8,565 bases of DNA from the NCBI GenBank assembly GCA_023139255.1, contig JAGLNY010000213.1, forward strand, positions 1 through 8,565, written 5' to 3'. The notes beneath the pieces are model-generated. The model ran no database searches. It worked only from the letters and a program-made list of their open reading frames with translations, and was not told the DNA's origin. The position numbers and the translations under genes are program-made. The stretch comes from Spirochaetales bacterium. GTDB lineage: Bacteria > Spirochaetota > Spirochaetia > JABMQR01. Positions 6,475 to 8,565 of this stretch are shown one piece after another. How positions within the stretch are numbered: position 1 is the stretch's first letter; every line of letters begins with the position of its first letter.

Positions 6475-7671
6475 ATGAATTTTAATACAATTAACGAGGC
6501 CGTAACCGCTATCCGAAATGGGGGAATGGTGGTCGTTGTCGATGATGAGGGTCGTGAGAATGAAGGTGATCTGGTGATAGCAGCCAAACATGCAACTCCC
6601 AAAGCCGTAAATTTTATGGTCACCTATGGGAGAGGCCTTGTTTGTGCCCCGGTTTCCAGGGAAATTGCCGGGAAACTTGGGCTTTCTCCGATGATCCCTA
6701 AGAATGGTGACCCGATGGGTACGGCTTTTACCATTTCGATTGATCACAAAGATGCCACAACAGGAATCTCTGCAGCTGATAGAGCTTTGACAATCAGCTA
6801 TCTTGCCGAACCGGAGGCGTCAAAAAAAGGGATAACTATGCCTGGGCATGTGTTCCCCCTCATTGCAGCGGATGGAGGAGTCCTGGGACGGTCCGGACAC
6901 ACGGAAGCTGCTGTTGATCTTGCCAGGATTGCCGGGCTTGCTCCTGCTGCAGCTATTTGTGAGATTTTGAAGGATGATGGGTCGATGGCCAGAAGTCCTC
7001 AGCTGTTTGATTTTGCGGAACGACATAACCTGAAAATCATTTCTGTCAATGAGCTTACTACCTGGAGAAAGAATACGGAATTATTCATCACAAGAGATTC
7101 GGTAGCGGGGCTGCCTACTGAGTATGGAGAATTCCGGATGTTCACCTATCTTCATCATGAGACAGGAGAACATCATATTGCACTGGTTAAGGGTGATCCG
7201 TCCCTGCATGATAAGCCTGTGCTGGTACGTATCCATTCAGAATGTTTGACTGGTGATGTGTTCCACTCGATTAGGTGTGACTGCGGGACTCAGCTCTCCA
7301 AAGCACTGATCAGCATACAGAAGGAACCATGCGGGGTACTGGTCTACTTACGCCAGGAGGGACGTGGAATTGGTCTGCCTGACAAAATGAAGGCATATGT
7401 ACTTCAAGAGCAGGGATACGATACTGTTGAGGCAAACATTGCACTTGGGTATGCCCCGGACTTACGTAATTACGGGGTTGCCGCACGTATTCTGGAGGAT
7501 CTTGGTGTACGCAGGGTTCAACTTATGACAAACAACCCGGATAAAATTTCCGGGCTGGAGAAGTACGGCGTGGAAGTGATCTGTCGGATTCCTCTTCTGG
7601 TTACACCCAATGCGGAAAATAAAAACTATCTAGCGGTAAAAGAACAGCGTATGGGTCATATGCTCACATAA
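6475..7671 (+). CDS. ribBA: Bifunctional 3,4-dihydroxy-2-butanone-4-phosphate synthase / GTP cyclohydrolase II
   Basis: This fused enzyme supplies both starting blocks for riboflavin: the C4 unit from ribulose 5-phosphate (N-terminal half) and the ring-opened pyrimidine from GTP (C-terminal half). The DHBP synthase domain (about 1-200) shows DDEGRENEGDL (23-33), TGISAADRA and GHTEAAVDLARIAGL (141-155). The GTP cyclohydrolase II domain (about 203-396) shows VRIHSECLTGDVF with the zinc cysteines C257, C268 and C270, QEGRGIGL (294-301) and MTNNPDKISGLE. Both sites look complete, and the 398-residue length is standard for Bacillota RibBA. ATG 6475 follows GAGGAG at 6464-6469 with 5-nt spacing. 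It lies 53 bases after ribE and is co-transcribed under the FMN riboswitch. The equivalent Bacillus gene is often called ribA. Confidence 0.96.
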   Translation: MNFNTINEAVTAIRNGGMVVVVDDEGRENEGDLVIAAKHATPKAVNFMVTYGRGLVCAPVSREIAGKLGLSPMIPKNGDPMGTAFTISIDHKDATTGISAADRALTISYLAEPEASKKGITMPGHVFPLIAADGGVLGRSGHTEAAVDLARIAGLAPAAAICEILKDDGSMARSPQLFDFAERHNLKIISVNELTTWRKNTELFITRDSVAGLPTEYGEFRMFTYLHHETGEHHIALVKGDPSLHDKPVLVRIHSECLTGDVFHSIRCDCGTQLSKALISIQKEPCGVLVYLRQEGRGIGLPDKMKAYVLQEQGYDTVEANIALGYAPDLRNYGVAARILEDLGVRRVQLMTNNPDKISGLEKYGVEVICRIPLLVTPNAENKNYLAVKEQRMGHMLT

Positions 7672-7741
7672 ATGAATTTCCCGGAAAGGGATTTGGTGTC
7701 AAATATAAAAACAGATAAAAGAATATAGGGAGAACAAGAAA

Positions 7742-8215
7742 ATGAATAAAGAATACAGACAATATACTGGAATGCTTACTGCCTCCGGGCAGAGGTTCGG
7801 AATAGTGGTGGGACGTTTTAATGAGTTTATCAGTTCTAAACTCCTTGGCGGTGCATTGGATGCCCTGGAACGGCATGGTGTTGAAAAGAATCTTGTGGAA
7901 ATAGCATGGTGCCCGGGCGCATTTGAAATACCGCTTGTTGCGAAAAGAATGATAATGTCGGAAAAATACGATGCTGTCATCTGTCTGGGCTGCGTGATAC
8001 GCGGGAGTACACCGCACTTCGATTACGTGGCAGGCGAGGTGGCAAAAGGTATTGAGCATGTCTCACTTGAGTACGGGAAACCGGTCATTTTCGGGGTTCT
8101 TACCACAGATACTATCGAGCAGGCTATAGAGCGTGCCGGTACTAAAGCAGGAAATAAAGGATATGATGCTGCAGTTTCTGCTTTGGAAATGGTGAACCTT
8201 CTGGACAGTTTCTGA
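7742..8215 (+). CDS. ribH: 6,7-dimethyl-8-ribityllumazine synthase
   Basis: Lumazine synthase joins the RibD-derived pyrimidine with the C4 phosphate from RibBA to form lumazine, the substrate of RibE. In many bacteria it forms a 60-subunit capsid that can enclose riboflavin synthase. The 157-residue protein has the substrate-binding GRFNEFIS (24-31), CPGAFEIPLVAK (57-68) and CLGCVIRGSTPHFDYV (81-96) with the catalytic histidine H92. It continues with FGVLTTDTIEQAIERAG and the C-terminal AGNKGYDAA helix. Length and motifs are standard. The ATG at 7742 has AGGGAG (7727-7732) with a somewhat long 9-nt spacing. It is the last gene of the operon, 70 bases after ribBA. No clear intrinsic terminator follows it. 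Confidence 0.96.
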   Translation: MNKEYRQYTGMLTASGQRFGIVVGRFNEFISSKLLGGALDALERHGVEKNLVEIAWCPGAFEIPLVAKRMIMSEKYDAVICLGCVIRGSTPHFDYVAGEVAKGIEHVSLEYGKPVIFGVLTTDTIEQAIERAGTKAGNKGYDAAVSALEMVNLLDSF

Positions 8216-8220
8216 TAATT

Positions 8221-8260
8221 CGCTTTCTGTAAAGTAAAACCGCTCTCTGTAAAGTAAAAC
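8221..8260. repeat. Tandem 20-bp repeat, two copies with one mismatch
   Basis: CGCTTTCTGTAAAGTAAAAC (8221-8240) is followed directly by CGCTCTCTGTAAAGTAAAAC (8241-8260), 19 of 20 identical. It begins six bases after the ribH stop codon. Paired 20-bp copies of TGTAAA-type sequence recall the multiple terminal repeats of IS21-family insertion sequences, but no transposase gene is present in the window, so this is only a suggestion. Confidence 0.85.
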
Positions 8261-8329
8261 GTCGATTGTTCTGGCGTTCTGCCGGAAATGGGTATATGAT
8301 TTACCTACATGAAAAAGATTGTCATTGCA

Positions 8330-8347
8330 TAAATCAGTACTGATTTA
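8330..8347. promoter_or_regulatory. 18-bp perfect palindrome, possible operator
   Basis: TAAATCAGTACTGATTTA is its own reverse complement over all 18 bases, with no spacer. It lies about 180 bases before the RsgA-like gene and 115 bases after ribH. Its right half contains the TGATTTAcc sequence also found at 8297-8305. The form suits a dimeric repressor site; no regulator can be named. Confidence 0.45.
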
Positions 8348-8458
8348 CCAAAACACATTATTAAATCCCCATCCTCAGAGGTGAATGATTCCTGATTATT
8401 GTGTACATGGAACTCGTGGGGCGGGGTAAATTAATTGTCTTATTAGTAATTTGAGTAC

Positions 8459-8502
8459 CCGGGTGAGTTTTCAGGATTATGATGAATCCTCTATTTGCCC
8501 GG
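8459..8502 (+). promoter_or_regulatory. Long imperfect hairpin in the leader of the RsgA-like gene
   Basis: CCGGGTGAGT (8459-8468) can pair with ATTTGCCCGG (8493-8502) as ten consecutive pairs, three of them G-U. After a small internal loop, AGGATT (8473-8478) pairs with AATCCT (8485-8490) around ATGATG. It ends 28 bases before the ATG at 8531. No T-run follows. It may be a 5' leader structure; it matches no riboswitch class I can recognise. Confidence 0.4.
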
Positions 8503-8530
8503 TTGTATGAATATGAGAGGGTAAAGAAAA

Positions 8531-8565
8531 ATGCAATTATCAGATTTAGGATGGGATTCTTTTTT
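8531..8565 (+). CDS. rsgA: Start of a probable ribosome-associated GTPase RsgA (5' end only)
   Basis: Only 11 full codons are inside the window. They read MQLSDLGWDSF, with a partial codon after. A start of the form M-x-L-x-x-L-G-W-[ND]-x-F-F is typical of one large group of RsgA (YjeQ/YloQ-like) circularly permuted GTPases, which assist maturation of the 30S ribosomal subunit. AGAGGG (8516-8521) lies 9 nt before the ATG, a good ribosome-binding site. The call rests on the N-terminus alone; the GTPase motifs would lie beyond the window edge. Confidence 0.55.
   Translation, partial: MQLSDLGWDSF

Larger units (their letters stand above)
8216..8530. other. Non-coding gap between ribH and the last gene
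   Basis: This 315-base stretch has no convincing protein or tRNA on either strand. It holds a 20-bp tandem repeat at its left end, a small stem-loop at 8269-8287 without a T-run, a 9-bp direct repeat (TGATTTACC at 8297-8305 and 8341-8349), an 18-bp palindrome, and a long imperfect hairpin shortly before the start of the next gene. A promoter for that gene must lie here, but I could not find a good -35/-10 pair. Confidence 0.6.

Noticed and set aside
8269..8287. Stem-loop TTCTGGC-GTTCT-GCCGGAA as the terminator of the riboflavin operon
   Set aside because: The 7-bp stem includes a U-G pair and is followed by ATGGGTATATG, not a T-run, so it does not meet the form of an intrinsic terminator.

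Overview
The window most likely comes from a bacterium of the Bacillota (Firmicutes), perhaps an anaerobic clostridial or negativicute lineage. The evidence is a riboflavin operon in the order ribD-ribE-ribBA-ribH under an FMN riboswitch, strong GGAGG-type Shine-Dalgarno sites, moderate GC, and an acetoin/pyruvate-type E1beta-E2 pair. The genus cannot be read from the sequence, and other phyla are not excluded.

Positions 1-1456 hold the end of a 2-oxo acid dehydrogenase operon: the last ~40 codons of E1 beta and a complete lipoyl acyltransferase E2 that carries two E3/E1-binding domains in tandem. No E3 gene follows.

Positions 1457-2812 are decaying DNA. First comes a fragment of a GntR-family regulator (FCD ligand-binding domain), then a LarA-type nickel-dependent lactate (or other 2-hydroxyacid) racemase broken by an internal deletion plus frameshift and by a second frameshift. 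Positions 2813-3041 have no intact gene but show a possible coding relic, a short tandem repeat, a weak promoter candidate and a leader hairpin before the next gene.

Positions 3042-4301 encode a 12-helix major facilitator transporter of unknown substrate.

Positions 4432-8215 are the riboflavin operon. A promoter precedes a complete FMN aptamer and a terminator hairpin whose T-run directly touches the ribD start codon. RibBA makes both precursors (from GTP and ribulose 5-phosphate), RibD deaminates and reduces the pyrimidine, RibH condenses the two branches into lumazine, and RibE converts lumazine to riboflavin. FMN made from riboflavin then shuts the operon down through the riboswitch. The hairpin's 3' arm also carries the only plausible ribD ribosome-binding site, and its 5' arm is perfectly complementary to the base of the aptamer, so a full on/off mechanism can be read from the sequence.

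Positions 8216-8530 are a non-coding gap with a 20-bp tandem repeat, an 18-bp perfect palindrome and a long imperfect hairpin. At 8531 a new gene begins whose first 11 codons resemble the N-terminus of the ribosome-associated GTPase RsgA.

I see no CRISPR array, tRNA, rRNA or intact mobile element. The window is mostly ordinary metabolism. The points of most interest are the compact riboswitch expression platform, the pseudogene block and the structured gap before the last gene.
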